In this document: positions 1-7,220 of the stretch, in pieces
Layout of the letters: every line of letters begins with the position of its first letter
How positions within the stretch are numbered: position 1 is the stretch's first letter
The notes under the pieces: generated by a model
Told to the model about the DNA's origin: nothing
Database searches by the model: none
Seen by the model: only the letters and a program-made list of their open reading frames with translations
From: Mesobacillus boroniphilus
GTDB taxonomy: Bacteria > Bacillota > Bacilli > Bacillales > Cytobacillaceae
Length of the DNA: 64,000 bases
Reading direction: 5' to 3'
Assembly (NCBI RefSeq): GCF_018424685.1
Contig: NZ_QTKX01000001.1
Span: forward strand, 620,001-684,000
Made by a program: the position numbers and the translations under genes

Positions 1-1545
1 CCGCATAATATCCTGGTTGATAGCAATGGAACCGTAAAAATTACCGACTTTGGCATTGCAATGGCCCTGAGTGCGACAAGTATCACTCAAACGAATTCAG
101 TGCTGGGCTCTGTTCATTATCTTTCTCCTGAACAGGCAAGAGGAGGCATGGCGAACAAAAAATCGGATATTTATTCGATTGGGATTGTCATGTTCGAATT
201 GCTTACAGGCAGGCTTCCTTTTTCAGGTGAATCCGCCGTTTCCATCGCGCTTAAGCATTTACAATCAGAGACTCCTTCATTAAAAAGATGGAATCCGCAC
301 ATTCCCCAGAGCGTGGAAAATATTGTGCTCAAGGCAACTGCGAAGGATCCTTTCCATCGCTATGACAATGTCGATGAAATGGAAGAAGACCTGCGTACGG
401 CGCTTGAGACTAAGCGTTTGAATGAAGGCAAATTTGTCATACCAGAAGACGATGAAGCAACAAAAGCGATACCAATTATAACCAATGACCGGCCTTATCA
501 TAATCTTGACGAAACAATCGTACGGAAAGACGCTCCTGGTTCACACGAACAAACTCCAAAGGCAAAGCCTGAGAAGAAGAAGAAAAAGAAATGGCCAGTC
601 ATTTTGACAATTTTGTTTTTGTTGATCCTGACTGCGGGAATAGTAATGGTGACAATGGGACCTGACTTATTCGGCCCGAAGGAAAAGGAAGTGCCTGATG
701 TAAGCGGCATGGAAGTAGAAGAAGCAGTCGCACAACTCATGTCTGCTGGCTTCATCACTGGAGACATAAAAGAAATCAGTGATGAAGAAGTCGAAGAAGG
801 AAATGTCATCCGTACCAATCCGACGGCCGGAAAGATGATCAAAGAAGGCAATGAAATCGACTTGTATATCAGTGCCGGTAAAGAAAAAGTGGAATTATCG
901 GATTATACCGACAGGATGTACGATGATGTCGTCAGGCTGCTAGAAGGAAAGGGTTTCAAGGATTTCAAAAAAATCGAAGAGCACGATGATAGTGAGGCGG
1001 GTACGATCCTTGAACAAGATCCACCTGGAGGAGAATCCGTCATTCCAGGGGATACAACTTTGGAATTTAAGGTTAGCAAAGGGCCTGAATTAGTAACTCT
1101 GGGTGATTTAACCGAATACAACCAGAGAAACCTTGATCTTTATGCTGACACCACTGGGCTTGTAATTGAAAGTACTGAGGAGTTTCATGATACAATCCCC
1201 GCAGGATTGGTTATCTCCCAAAAACCTGAAGCAGGAACTGAACTGAAAAAGGGCAGTAAAGTAAATGTTGTCCTTTCAAAAGGAAAAGAACCAGTCCCGA
1301 AAGAAGTATCACGTGAAATTACCGTAACATATCAGCCTAAAGAAGAAGGAGTACCGCAGGAAATCAAGATCTACATGAGTGACCTAAATCACAATGGGGA
1401 AACTCCTGTAGACACAATTGAAATCACAGAGGACGAACTAATAATTCTTGATTTTCTAATTGCGCCTGGTAAACAGGCTGAATATAGAATTATGCGGGAT
1501 GGAGAAATCTTTGATAGTGGCAGTGTCGATTATCCAGAAGACTAA
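1..1545 (+). CDS. prkC: Serine/threonine protein kinase PrkC (5' end missing)
   Basis: This is the C-terminal 514 residues of a membrane Ser/Thr kinase that senses muropeptides through extracellular PASTA repeats and phosphorylates targets such as translation factors; in Bacillus it triggers germination and cell-wall responses. The reading frame is open from base 1, where PHNILVD and the DFG motif of the kinase core are visible, so the N-terminal lobe lies outside the window. A Lys-rich stretch precedes one transmembrane helix at about nt 592-657. Three PASTA repeats follow (about nt 685-895, 895-1095 and 1095-1295), then a C-terminal beta domain as in other Bacillus PrkC proteins. It is followed closely by rsgA, the usual order prpC-prkC-rsgA-rpe. 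Confidence 0.97.
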   Translation, partial: PHNILVDSNGTVKITDFGIAMALSATSITQTNSVLGSVHYLSPEQARGGMANKKSDIYSIGIVMFELLTGRLPFSGESAVSIALKHLQSETPSLKRWNPHIPQSVENIVLKATAKDPFHRYDNVDEMEEDLRTALETKRLNEGKFVIPEDDEATKAIPIITNDRPYHNLDETIVRKDAPGSHEQTPKAKPEKKKKKKWPVILTILFLLILTAGIVMVTMGPDLFGPKEKEVPDVSGMEVEEAVAQLMSAGFITGDIKEISDEEVEEGNVIRTNPTAGKMIKEGNEIDLYISAGKEKVELSDYTDRMYDDVVRLLEGKGFKDFKKIEEHDDSEAGTILEQDPPGGESVIPGDTTLEFKVSKGPELVTLGDLTEYNQRNLDLYADTTGLVIESTEEFHDTIPAGLVISQKPEAGTELKKGSKVNVVLSKGKEPVPKEVSREITVTYQPKEEGVPQEIKIYMSDLNHNGETPVDTIEITEDELIILDFLIAPGKQAEYRIMRDGEIFDSGSVDYPED

Positions 1546-1563
1546 CAGACAGGGAGTGTTGCT

Positions 1564-2445
1564 ATGCCTGAGGGCAAAATTATCAAGGCGCTGAGCGGTT
1601 TTTATTATGTTGCGAATGACGATGGGGTTGTTCAATGCCGCGGCCGAGGTGTTTTCCGCAAAAACAAGGTAACACCGCTTGTAGGTGATGAGGTCGTTTT
1701 TCAGGCTGAAAATGATACGGAAGGCTATATCATGGAAGTCAAACGCCGGAAGAATGAGTTAGTTCGACCTCCAATCGCGAATGTAGACCAGGCAATCCTT
1801 GTTTTTTCAGCTGTAGAACCCGACTTCAGCTCAGCCCTGCTCGACCGGTTCCTGGTCCTTGTTGAATATAATCATATCGAGCCACTCATCTGCATTACGA
1901 AAATGGATTTAACAAATGAAGAGCAAAAGTCCCGACTTGAAGAATATGCAGAGGATTATCGGAAAGCAGGCTATGAGGTTATTTTTACTTCATCTGAAAC
2001 TTCAGAGGGTCTTGAAAAATTAAGACCCCATATTGAGGGGAAGATCTCTGTGTTTGCTGGACAATCTGGAGTCGGGAAGTCATCATTGCTCAATGCGATC
2101 CGTCCAGATCTAGAATTGAAAACCGATGATATTTCCTCGCATCTTGGCAGGGGCAAGCATACAACAAGACATGTCGAGCTGATTACAATTAATAATGGAC
2201 TTGTTGCCGACACGCCTGGTTTCAGTTCCCTGGAATTTACCGAAATCGAAGCGGAAGAGCTGAACTCCTGCTTCCCGGATATTGCTGAAATCAGTGAGGA
2301 TTGCAAGTTCCGCGGATGTCTCCACATGGCTGAGCCTAAATGTGCGGTCAAGGCAGCAGTCGAATCAGATTCTTTGCCTGAGTACAGGTATAAGCATTAC
2401 AAAGACTTTTTGTTAGAAATCAAAGATAGAAAGCCGAGGTACTGA
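1564..2445 (+). CDS. rsgA: Ribosome small-subunit-dependent GTPase RsgA (CpgA)
   Basis: RsgA is a circularly permuted GTPase that checks maturation of the 30S subunit late in assembly. Visible features are an N-terminal OB-fold (about residues 1-70), TKMD (G4) at 112-115 placed before the P-loop GQSGVGKS at 166-173 (the hallmark permutation), a DTPGF G3 motif, and a C-terminal zinc site with C247, C252, H254 and C260. At 293 aa it has the normal length. ATG has an upstream GGGAGTG Shine-Dalgarno. It lies 18 nt after prkC and 3 nt before rpe, so the three are probably cotranscribed. Confidence 0.97.
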   Translation: MPEGKIIKALSGFYYVANDDGVVQCRGRGVFRKNKVTPLVGDEVVFQAENDTEGYIMEVKRRKNELVRPPIANVDQAILVFSAVEPDFSSALLDRFLVLVEYNHIEPLICITKMDLTNEEQKSRLEEYAEDYRKAGYEVIFTSSETSEGLEKLRPHIEGKISVFAGQSGVGKSSLLNAIRPDLELKTDDISSHLGRGKHTTRHVELITINNGLVADTPGFSSLEFTEIEAEELNSCFPDIAEISEDCKFRGCLHMAEPKCAVKAAVESDSLPEYRYKHYKDFLLEIKDRKPRY

Positions 2446-2448
2446 TAT

Positions 2449-3093
2449 ATGGTAAAGATAGCACCTTCAATCTTATCAGCCGACTTTGCCCGCCTGGGGG
2501 AAGAAATCAAAGATGTCGAGCGAGGTGGGGCTGATTATATTCACGTGGATGTAATGGATGGGCATTTCGTGCCGAATATTACGATTGGCCCATTGATTGT
2601 CGAGGCAATCAGGCCAGTAACGAAGCTTCCGCTTGATGTTCACCTGATGATCGAGAACCCGGACCAATATATTGAAGCTTTCGCAAATGCAGGTGCTGAT
2701 TACATCACGGTCCACGTGGAAGCAAGCAGGCACCTGCACAGGACAATCCAGCTAATTAAGTCTACTGGTGTAAAGGCTGGAGTTGTCCTGAATCCTGCAA
2801 CTCCTGTGGACAGCCTGAAGCATATCATCGAGGATGTGGATATGGTGCTGCTTATGTCTGTCAATCCGGGCTTTGGCGGCCAAAAATTCATTTCCTCGGT
2901 ACTTCCGAAAATCAGGCAGGTAAAAGAGCTGGCAGATTCACTGAATCCAGGACTTGAAATCGAGATTGATGGCGGAGTGAACGAAGAGACTGCCAAGCTT
3001 TGTGTTGAAGCAGGGGCGACTGTACTCGTTGCGGGTTCAGCTGTTTTCAATAAGGAAGACAGAGGAGCTGCTATCGCAAGCTTAAGACAATAA
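2449..3093 (+). CDS. rpe: Ribulose-phosphate 3-epimerase
   Basis: Rpe interconverts D-ribulose 5-phosphate and D-xylulose 5-phosphate in the pentose phosphate pathway. The 214-residue TIM barrel shows family signatures: [15 protein letters not shown] near residue 35, the HLMIENP motif, the NPGFGGQKF loop and the DGGVNEE phosphate-binding region with AGSAVF after it. Start ATG lies 3 nt after the rsgA stop. It ends the prkC-rsgA-rpe run; a degenerate dispersed repeat and a strong hairpin terminator follow. Confidence 0.97.
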   Translation: MVKIAPSILSADFARLGEEIKDVERGGADYIHVDVMDGHFVPNITIGPLIVEAIRPVTKLPLDVHLMIENPDQYIEAFANAGADYITVHVEASRHLHRTIQLIKSTGVKAGVVLNPATPVDSLKHIIEDVDMVLLMSVNPGFGGQKFISSVLPKIRQVKELADSLNPGLEIEIDGGVNEETAKLCVEAGATVLVAGSAVFNKEDRGAAIASLRQ

Positions 3094-3147
3094 AAGAAAT
3101 GCACAAGCGCCTTGGTCAGCACCTGCAAGCGCTGAAGCGGGACAATT
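3094..3147 (-). repeat. Degenerate, reverse-oriented fragment of the dispersed palindromic repeat
   Basis: The bases just after rpe read as a decayed reverse complement of the right end of the repeat seen intact at 14329-14504: AAGCGCCTTGGTCAGC is preserved, followed by a CAAGCGCTG block. Only the distal arm is recognisable and several positions differ. This is a comparison by eye within the window. Confidence 0.55.
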
Positions 3148-3177
3148 CTCGAAGTGAATTTAAACATTCTTATCCTC

Positions 3178-3218
3178 AAATAAAGCCAGCCGTAACAGCG
3201 GCTGGCTTTATTTAGCTT
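3178..3218 (+). terminator. Rho-independent terminator after rpe
   Basis: A perfect 15-bp stem (3178-3192 with 3199-3213) around a 6-nt TAACAG loop is GC-rich at its top and ends in TTTATTT. It separates the prkC-rsgA-rpe unit from thiN. The stem is nearly symmetrical, so it could also act on the other strand. Confidence 0.8.
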
Positions 3219-3263
3219 TTAACAAAATCTAATTCGCTGAATTTTGAAAAGGAGATCGTCTTC

Positions 3264-3911
3264 ATGAAAATACATTTAGTAGCAGGAGGACCGTCAAACC
3301 TGATACCTGATTTTCATTTGTATGATGGAAGCAATATAATCTGGATTGGGATAGATAGAGGTGTATTCTATTTACTGAAAGCAGGAGTCAAGCCAGCAGC
3401 AGCTTTCGGAGACTTTGATTCCGTTTCAGAAGCAGAGATGGCAGAAATTGAAGAGGTCGTTACAGACCTTAAAAAATTCAAGCCGGAAAAAGATGAAACA
3501 GATATGGAACTAGCTTTAAACTGGGCTCTCGAACAGGAAGCAGAGTCAATCACCATTTTTGGTGCTACCGGTGGACGTCTCGACCATTTGATGGCAAATA
3601 TCCAGCTCCTGGTCAAACCTCTGAAACAGGAGAATAATCTACATATCGAAATCATTGATGCAAAAAATATTTTATATGTTAAAAAACCAGGCACCTACAA
3701 CATTGAGCATATGCAGGATTTTAAATATATTTCGTTCCTCCCTGTAACACCAGCAGTCTCCGGAATGACATTAGAAAATTTTAAATACCCATTAAATGAC
3801 TGTCATATTCCTATGGGATCGACACTATGTATTAGTAATGAACTTATTAGAGGTCATGGTACTTTTTCATTTTGCGAAGGCATATTATTAGTTGTAAGGA
3901 GCAAGGATTGA
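3264..3911 (+). CDS. thiN: Thiamine pyrophosphokinase
   Basis: ThiN transfers pyrophosphate from ATP to thiamine to form thiamine diphosphate, salvaging the vitamin. The 215-aa protein carries family motifs GDFDS at residues 49-53, DETDME at 77-82 and GATGGRLDH at 100-108, which form the substrate and metal site; the C-terminal beta-sandwich follows. The ATG has a good AAAAGGAGAT Shine-Dalgarno. It stands alone between the rpe terminator and spoVM, as in B. subtilis (yloS). Confidence 0.95.
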   Translation: MKIHLVAGGPSNLIPDFHLYDGSNIIWIGIDRGVFYLLKAGVKPAAAFGDFDSVSEAEMAEIEEVVTDLKKFKPEKDETDMELALNWALEQEAESITIFGATGGRLDHLMANIQLLVKPLKQENNLHIEIIDAKNILYVKKPGTYNIEHMQDFKYISFLPVTPAVSGMTLENFKYPLNDCHIPMGSTLCISNELIRGHGTFSFCEGILLVVRSKD

Positions 3912-3971
3912 AAGGTCTTCTATTGAGCTCTATTCATGAATTTGATTTCACGGGTTCAAATGAAAGGAGCA

Positions 3972-3998
3972 ATATTTGCATACACACGAATATACTAT
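3972..3998 (+). promoter_or_regulatory. Possible sigma-E-type promoter of spoVM
   Basis: ATATTT at 3972-3977 resembles the sigma-E -35 element; 13 nt later TATACTAT at 3991-3998 is a partial match to the CATACAnT -10. spoVM is known to be sigma-E dependent in B. subtilis; the assignment here is inference from position and a modest match. A second -10-like CATACACA lies at 3979 but lacks a matching -35. Confidence 0.3.
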
Positions 3999-4048
3999 AC
4001 AGAAGCAGATAGAAGACTGGTTTTCGAGAGATGGTGAGGAGGGACGGT

Positions 4049-4129
4049 ATGAGATTTTATACAATCAAACTACCTAGGTTTTTAGGTGGCCTCGTACGGG
4101 CGATGTTAGGTGCATTTAAAAAGGAATAG
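4049..4129 (+). CDS. spoVM: Stage V sporulation protein SpoVM (26 aa)
   Basis: SpoVM is a small amphipathic helix that recognises the convex forespore membrane and anchors SpoIVA, the base of the spore coat; it also inhibits FtsH. The 26-codon frame translates to MRFYTIKLPRFLGGLVRAML and six more residues, differing from B. subtilis SpoVM only by conservative changes. The helix-breaking Pro9 is present. A strong GAGGAGGGACGG Shine-Dalgarno precedes the ATG. The gene sits between thiN and rpmB, its usual place, and shows that the organism makes endospores. Confidence 0.96.
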   Translation: MRFYTIKLPRFLGGLVRAMLGAFKKE

Positions 4130-4181
4130 AACCGTTAACAAAGAATAAGTAAAGATGGAAAGAGTATATGAAAGCTCTTTG

Positions 4182-4211
4182 GCACCCTGGAAACGGGGTG
4201 CTATTATTTTG
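4182..4211 (+). terminator. Likely terminator of spoVM
   Basis: GCACCC (4182-4187) pairs with GGGTGC (4196-4201) and is followed by a T-rich TATTATTTT tract. A second small stem, AAAGAG/CTCTTT, lies just upstream (4159-4180). The stem is short, so confidence is moderate. Confidence 0.5.
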
Positions 4212-4256
4212 TCGTCAATTGGGAAGAATGAGCATGAGGGTGAATTAAAACCCGTT

Positions 4257-4286
4257 AAAAATAAAAAAGGCACCCTCATGGATGCC
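4257..4286 (-). terminator. Rho-independent terminator of rpmB
   Basis: Read on the minus strand, GGCATCC, loop ATGA, GGGTGCC (plus positions 4269-4286) forms a 7-bp stem with one G-U pair and is followed by six T residues and a further T-rich tract. It lies 55 nt beyond the rpmB stop in the convergent region with spoVM. Confidence 0.8.
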
Positions 4287-4341
4287 GTGCAGTTTCCTGC
4301 CGGCCACTGGAGCCAGGCAGAAGGTCTGCGACTTTTTTTAA

Positions 4342-4530
4342 TTAAACGCGCTCAACTTTACCTGATCTTAGAGCTCTTGTAGATACCCAAACACGCTTAG
4401 GCTTACCGTCTACAAGAATACGAACTTTTTGAAGGTTAGCACCCCATGTACGCTTGTTAGCGTTCATTGCGTGAGAGCGTGCGTTACCAGAACGAGTTGA
4501 TTTACCAGTTACTACACATTTACGTGGCAT
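4342..4530 (-). CDS. rpmB: 50S ribosomal protein L28
   Basis: L28 is a small basic protein of the large ribosomal subunit. The 62-residue sequence opens with [20 protein letters not shown] and carries the [14 protein letters not shown] core typical of Bacillus L28; only one Cys (Cys5) is present, so it is the zinc-independent (C-minus) form. It is the only recognised minus-strand gene in the window. On its own strand a TAGGAGGG Shine-Dalgarno precedes the ATG. Its orientation opposite to spoVM and yloU is conserved in Bacillus. Confidence 0.98.
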   Translation of the reverse strand: MPRKCVVTGKSTRSGNARSHAMNANKRTWGANLQKVRILVDGKPKRVWVSTRALRSGKVERV

Positions 4531-4641
4531 ATGATTTCCCTCCTAACTGACAAAAGCTGATACTATTTTTTGCTGCAATTAGTTGCATATCGTCAGAACT
4601 GCGAATTAATCAGGATAACCTTTTCTCTGACATACTTTAAT

Positions 4642-4670
4642 AATTTATCATAGAAATTTCCCATTTGCAA
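4642..4670 (-). promoter_or_regulatory. Probable sigma-A promoter of rpmB
   Basis: On the minus strand TTGCAA (plus 4665-4670) and TAAATT (plus 4642-4647) are separated by 17 nt. This would give a leader of about 105 nt before rpmB. Moderate match, inference. Confidence 0.45.
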
Positions 4671-4824
4671 TAGTTCTGGCGAAAGCTATAAAGAAAAAAA
4701 CCTTGACATATAGTTGAGATTCTTGCTGAATAATAAAGGGAAGCGCAGAATAACTTTAAAAATTGATTGGCTTATAGTAAAATAACTGTAGCATTACGCT
4801 ATTTTTCCAAAGGGGGAACGAATC

Positions 4825-5187
4825 ATGTCCATCGAGCTAAAAACGAAGTACGGACAAATTGATATATCAAATGATGTCATTGCAACGATTGCAGGCGGCG
4901 CAGCTGTCGATTGTTATGGTATTGTCGGGATGGCTTCAAAGAATCAGATCAAGGACGGATTAACAGATATTTTGCGCAGGGAGAATTTCACGCGCGGAGT
5001 AATCGTTCGCCAGGAAAACGAAGAAGTACATATCGATATGTATATTATTGTGAGCTATGGGACGAAAATTTCCGAGGTTGCCCACAATGTCCAGTCAAAG
5101 GTAAAATACACTCTTGATAAAACTGTAGGGCTGGCAGTTGACTCGGTCAATATTTACGTTCAGGGAGTTCGTGTAACGAACCCGTAA
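4825..5187 (+). CDS. yloU: Asp23/Gls24 family protein YloU
   Basis: A 120-residue Asp23/Gls24-family protein. Such proteins are linked to cell-envelope stress and, next to fakA, to fatty-acid/membrane homeostasis; the molecular function is not established. The visible family core includes IATIAGGAAVDCYGIVGM near the N-terminus and the central DMYIIVSYGTKISEVAHNVQ. The ATG has an AAAGGGGGAACG Shine-Dalgarno. It lies 15 nt upstream of fakA, a conserved pairing (yloU-yloV). A weak TTTAAA-N17-TAAAAT promoter-like pair occurs at 4755-4783. Confidence 0.9.
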   Translation: MSIELKTKYGQIDISNDVIATIAGGAAVDCYGIVGMASKNQIKDGLTDILRRENFTRGVIVRQENEEVHIDMYIIVSYGTKISEVAHNVQSKVKYTLDKTVGLAVDSVNIYVQGVRVTNP

Positions 5188-5202
5188 GAGGAGGAAAGAT
5201 TT

Positions 5203-6873
5203 GTGTCTATTAATGTTCTAGACGGAAAACGTTTTGCGGAAATGGTCATCCAGGGCGCCAACCATTTGGCGGCGAATGCCAAGTATGTCGACGCGCTGAA
5301 CGTCTTCCCTGTTCCTGATGGTGATACAGGAACGAATATGAATTTATCCATGACTTCCGGAGCAAAGGAAGTTAAGAACAATGTACAGGAACATATCGGG
5401 AAGGTTGGTTCCGCGCTTGCCAAAGGCTTGCTTATGGGGGCCAGAGGAAACTCTGGAGTTATCCTTTCCCAATTATTCCGTGGTTTTGCAAAAGCAATCG
5501 AAAATAAGCCAACTGTGAACTCTGTAGAGTTTGCCGCTGCGTTGAATGCAGGTGTTGAAACAGCTTATAAGGCTGTCATGAAACCTGTGGAAGGCACCAT
5601 TTTAACGGTAGCAAAGGATGCTGCCAAGCATGCCGTAGCTGTTGCCAAAACCCATGAAAGTCTTATTGGCTTAATGGAAGAAGTGCTAAAAGAAGCGAAG
5701 GCGTCATTAAACCGCACCCCTGACTTGCTTCCTGTCCTAAAGGAAGTTGGAGTAGTCGACAGTGGCGGACAGGGCCTTGTATTTGTATATGAAGGCTTCC
5801 TTGCAGAATTAAAGGGCGAAAAGCTTCCTGACTCCCCGTCTGCAATGCCCAACATGAATGAGCTTGTGAGCGCAGAGCACCATAAGAGCGTTCAGAGCCA
5901 CATGAATACTGAGGATATCGAATTCGGCTATTGTACTGAATTCATGGTTAGGCTTGAAGGAAAAGAAGCATTCTCTGAGGAAAATTTCCGTCAGGACTTG
6001 AGCAACTATGGAGATTCTCTTCTTGTCATTTCTGACGATGAGGTCGTAAAGGTACATATCCACTCAGAACAGCCTGGCGAAGTTCTGACTTATGGACAAA
6101 AATATGGAAACCTCATCAATATGAAAATTGAGAACATGCGCCAGCAGCATACGGATATTGTCGGCGAACCAACTACCCCTCTTCGAACACAGGCTAATGA
6201 GCCAAAGAAAGAAAAGCGGGAATACGGAATCGTCGCTGTCTCAATGGGTTCTGGTATCGCTGAGCTTTTCCGCAGCATCGGTGCCAATGCGGTGATCGAA
6301 GGCGGGCAGACAATGAATCCAAGCACAGAGGATATCATTAAGGCGATCAAAGAAGTAAACGCGCGCAAGGTAATCATCCTGCCGAATAATAAAAACATCA
6401 TCATGGCTGCTGAACAGGCTGCAGAGGTAGCGGAGGAAGAAGTAGTAGTAATCCCTTCGAAGACCGTGCCTCAGGGAATGACAGCATTGCTTTCATTCAA
6501 CCCAGGAGCTGAACCTTCTGATAATAAAGACGCAATGACCGAAGCGATGCAACATGTGAAAACTGGACAGCTGACATATGCAGTCCGTGACACAAGCATC
6601 GATGGACTGGAAATTTCCACTGGAGATTTCATGGGAATTTCCGATGGGAAGATCATCCTGAAGGACCAGGATAAAGTCAAGGCAGCTAAGGGCCTATTGG
6701 ACCAAATGCTGGATGAAGACTCAGAAATCCTGACGATTCTTAAGGGAGAAGACGCTTCAGATGAAGATGTCGATTCAATCGTCGAGTTTGTTGAAAGTAA
6801 TTACGGCGATGTAGAAGTTGAAGTCCATAATGGGGAACAGCCTCTATATGCCTTTATCTTCGCGATTGAATAA
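5203..6873 (+). CDS. fakA: Fatty acid kinase subunit FakA (DAK2-domain protein YloV)
   Basis: FakA phosphorylates exogenous fatty acids bound to FakB proteins so they can enter phospholipid synthesis through PlsX/PlsY. The 556-aa protein has an N-terminal DhaL-like kinase domain with VPDGDTGTN (D39, D41) and ARGNSGVILSQ, and a C-terminal DegV-like portion. GTG at 5203 is chosen because AAGAGGAGG lies 9 nt upstream. No fakB is seen in this window. The lipid operon fapR-plsX follows shortly after, consistent with function. A strong terminator ends the gene. Confidence 0.93.
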   Translation: MSINVLDGKRFAEMVIQGANHLAANAKYVDALNVFPVPDGDTGTNMNLSMTSGAKEVKNNVQEHIGKVGSALAKGLLMGARGNSGVILSQLFRGFAKAIENKPTVNSVEFAAALNAGVETAYKAVMKPVEGTILTVAKDAAKHAVAVAKTHESLIGLMEEVLKEAKASLNRTPDLLPVLKEVGVVDSGGQGLVFVYEGFLAELKGEKLPDSPSAMPNMNELVSAEHHKSVQSHMNTEDIEFGYCTEFMVRLEGKEAFSEENFRQDLSNYGDSLLVISDDEVVKVHIHSEQPGEVLTYGQKYGNLINMKIENMRQQHTDIVGEPTTPLRTQANEPKKEKREYGIVAVSMGSGIAELFRSIGANAVIEGGQTMNPSTEDIIKAIKEVNARKVIILPNNKNIIMAAEQAAEVAEEEVVVIPSKTVPQGMTALLSFNPGAEPSDNKDAMTEAMQHVKTGQLTYAVRDTSIDGLEISTGDFMGISDGKIILKDQDKVKAAKGLLDQMLDEDSEILTILKGEDASDEDVDSIVEFVESNYGDVEVEVHNGEQPLYAFIFAIE

Positions 6874-6931
6874 ATTTTCCGGCAGTGCTGATTCTTCTGC
6901 TGGACAAATAAAATCGTAAATATGATACTAA

Positions 6932-6965
6932 GAAATAGAAGGGGATTCCCCTTCTATTTCGTTTT
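6932..6965 (+). terminator. Rho-independent terminator after fakA
   Basis: A perfect 13-bp stem (6932-6944 with 6948-6960) around an ATT loop is followed by GTTTT. It ends the yloU-fakA unit, so recG needs its own promoter. Confidence 0.8.
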
Positions 6966-7220
6966 GTATAAAAGGGATTTTCCCCATTTTTATATAAAGA
7001 GCTCTGTTATATGTGAAAAGTTAAACGTAAGAGTCTTTGCATTGCCCCAAAATAAGCTGCACAGGCGAAAAGGGTAAAAGCAGATGGTCTGCATTGCCTG
7101 AAAATAAGCTGCACAGGTGAAAAAGGGGAAAAGCAGTACTCTGATTAGAACCAGCGAAAGGAGGGGTAGCGGCTACACCGACTGGCCGGGAGCTGGGGGC
7201 CAGGATATTCGGCATACCGC
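6966..7220 (+). other. fakA-recG gap, site of missing sdaAB-sdaAA
   Basis: No gene is seen here. In B. subtilis the L-serine dehydratase genes sdaAB and sdaAA occupy this gap; neither is present. The stretch holds AT-rich sequence, an imperfect tandem repeat (7038-7136), an AAAGGAGGGG block at 7157-7166, and a small stem CTGGCC/GGCCAG at 7182-7203 just before recG. No convincing recG promoter was found. Confidence 0.7.
7038..7136 (+). repeat. Imperfect tandem duplication of about 46 bp
   Basis: Two units, 7038-7083 and 7090-7136, both begin TGCATTGCC and share AAAATAAGCTGCACAGG and an AAAAGCAG end, differing at a handful of positions. They are separated by 6 nt. They lie where the sda genes would be in B. 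subtilis. Confidence 0.8.

Noticed and set aside
4155..4382. Plus-strand 75-aa ORF opposite rpmB
   Set aside because: It lies across the spoVM and rpmB terminators and the rpmB coding strand; no Shine-Dalgarno and no family resemblance.
7170..7220. Short ORF or leader peptide at the AAAGGAGGGG before recG
   Set aside because: No ATG, GTG or TTG start lies within a normal distance of that site; recorded as a translation-start question instead.
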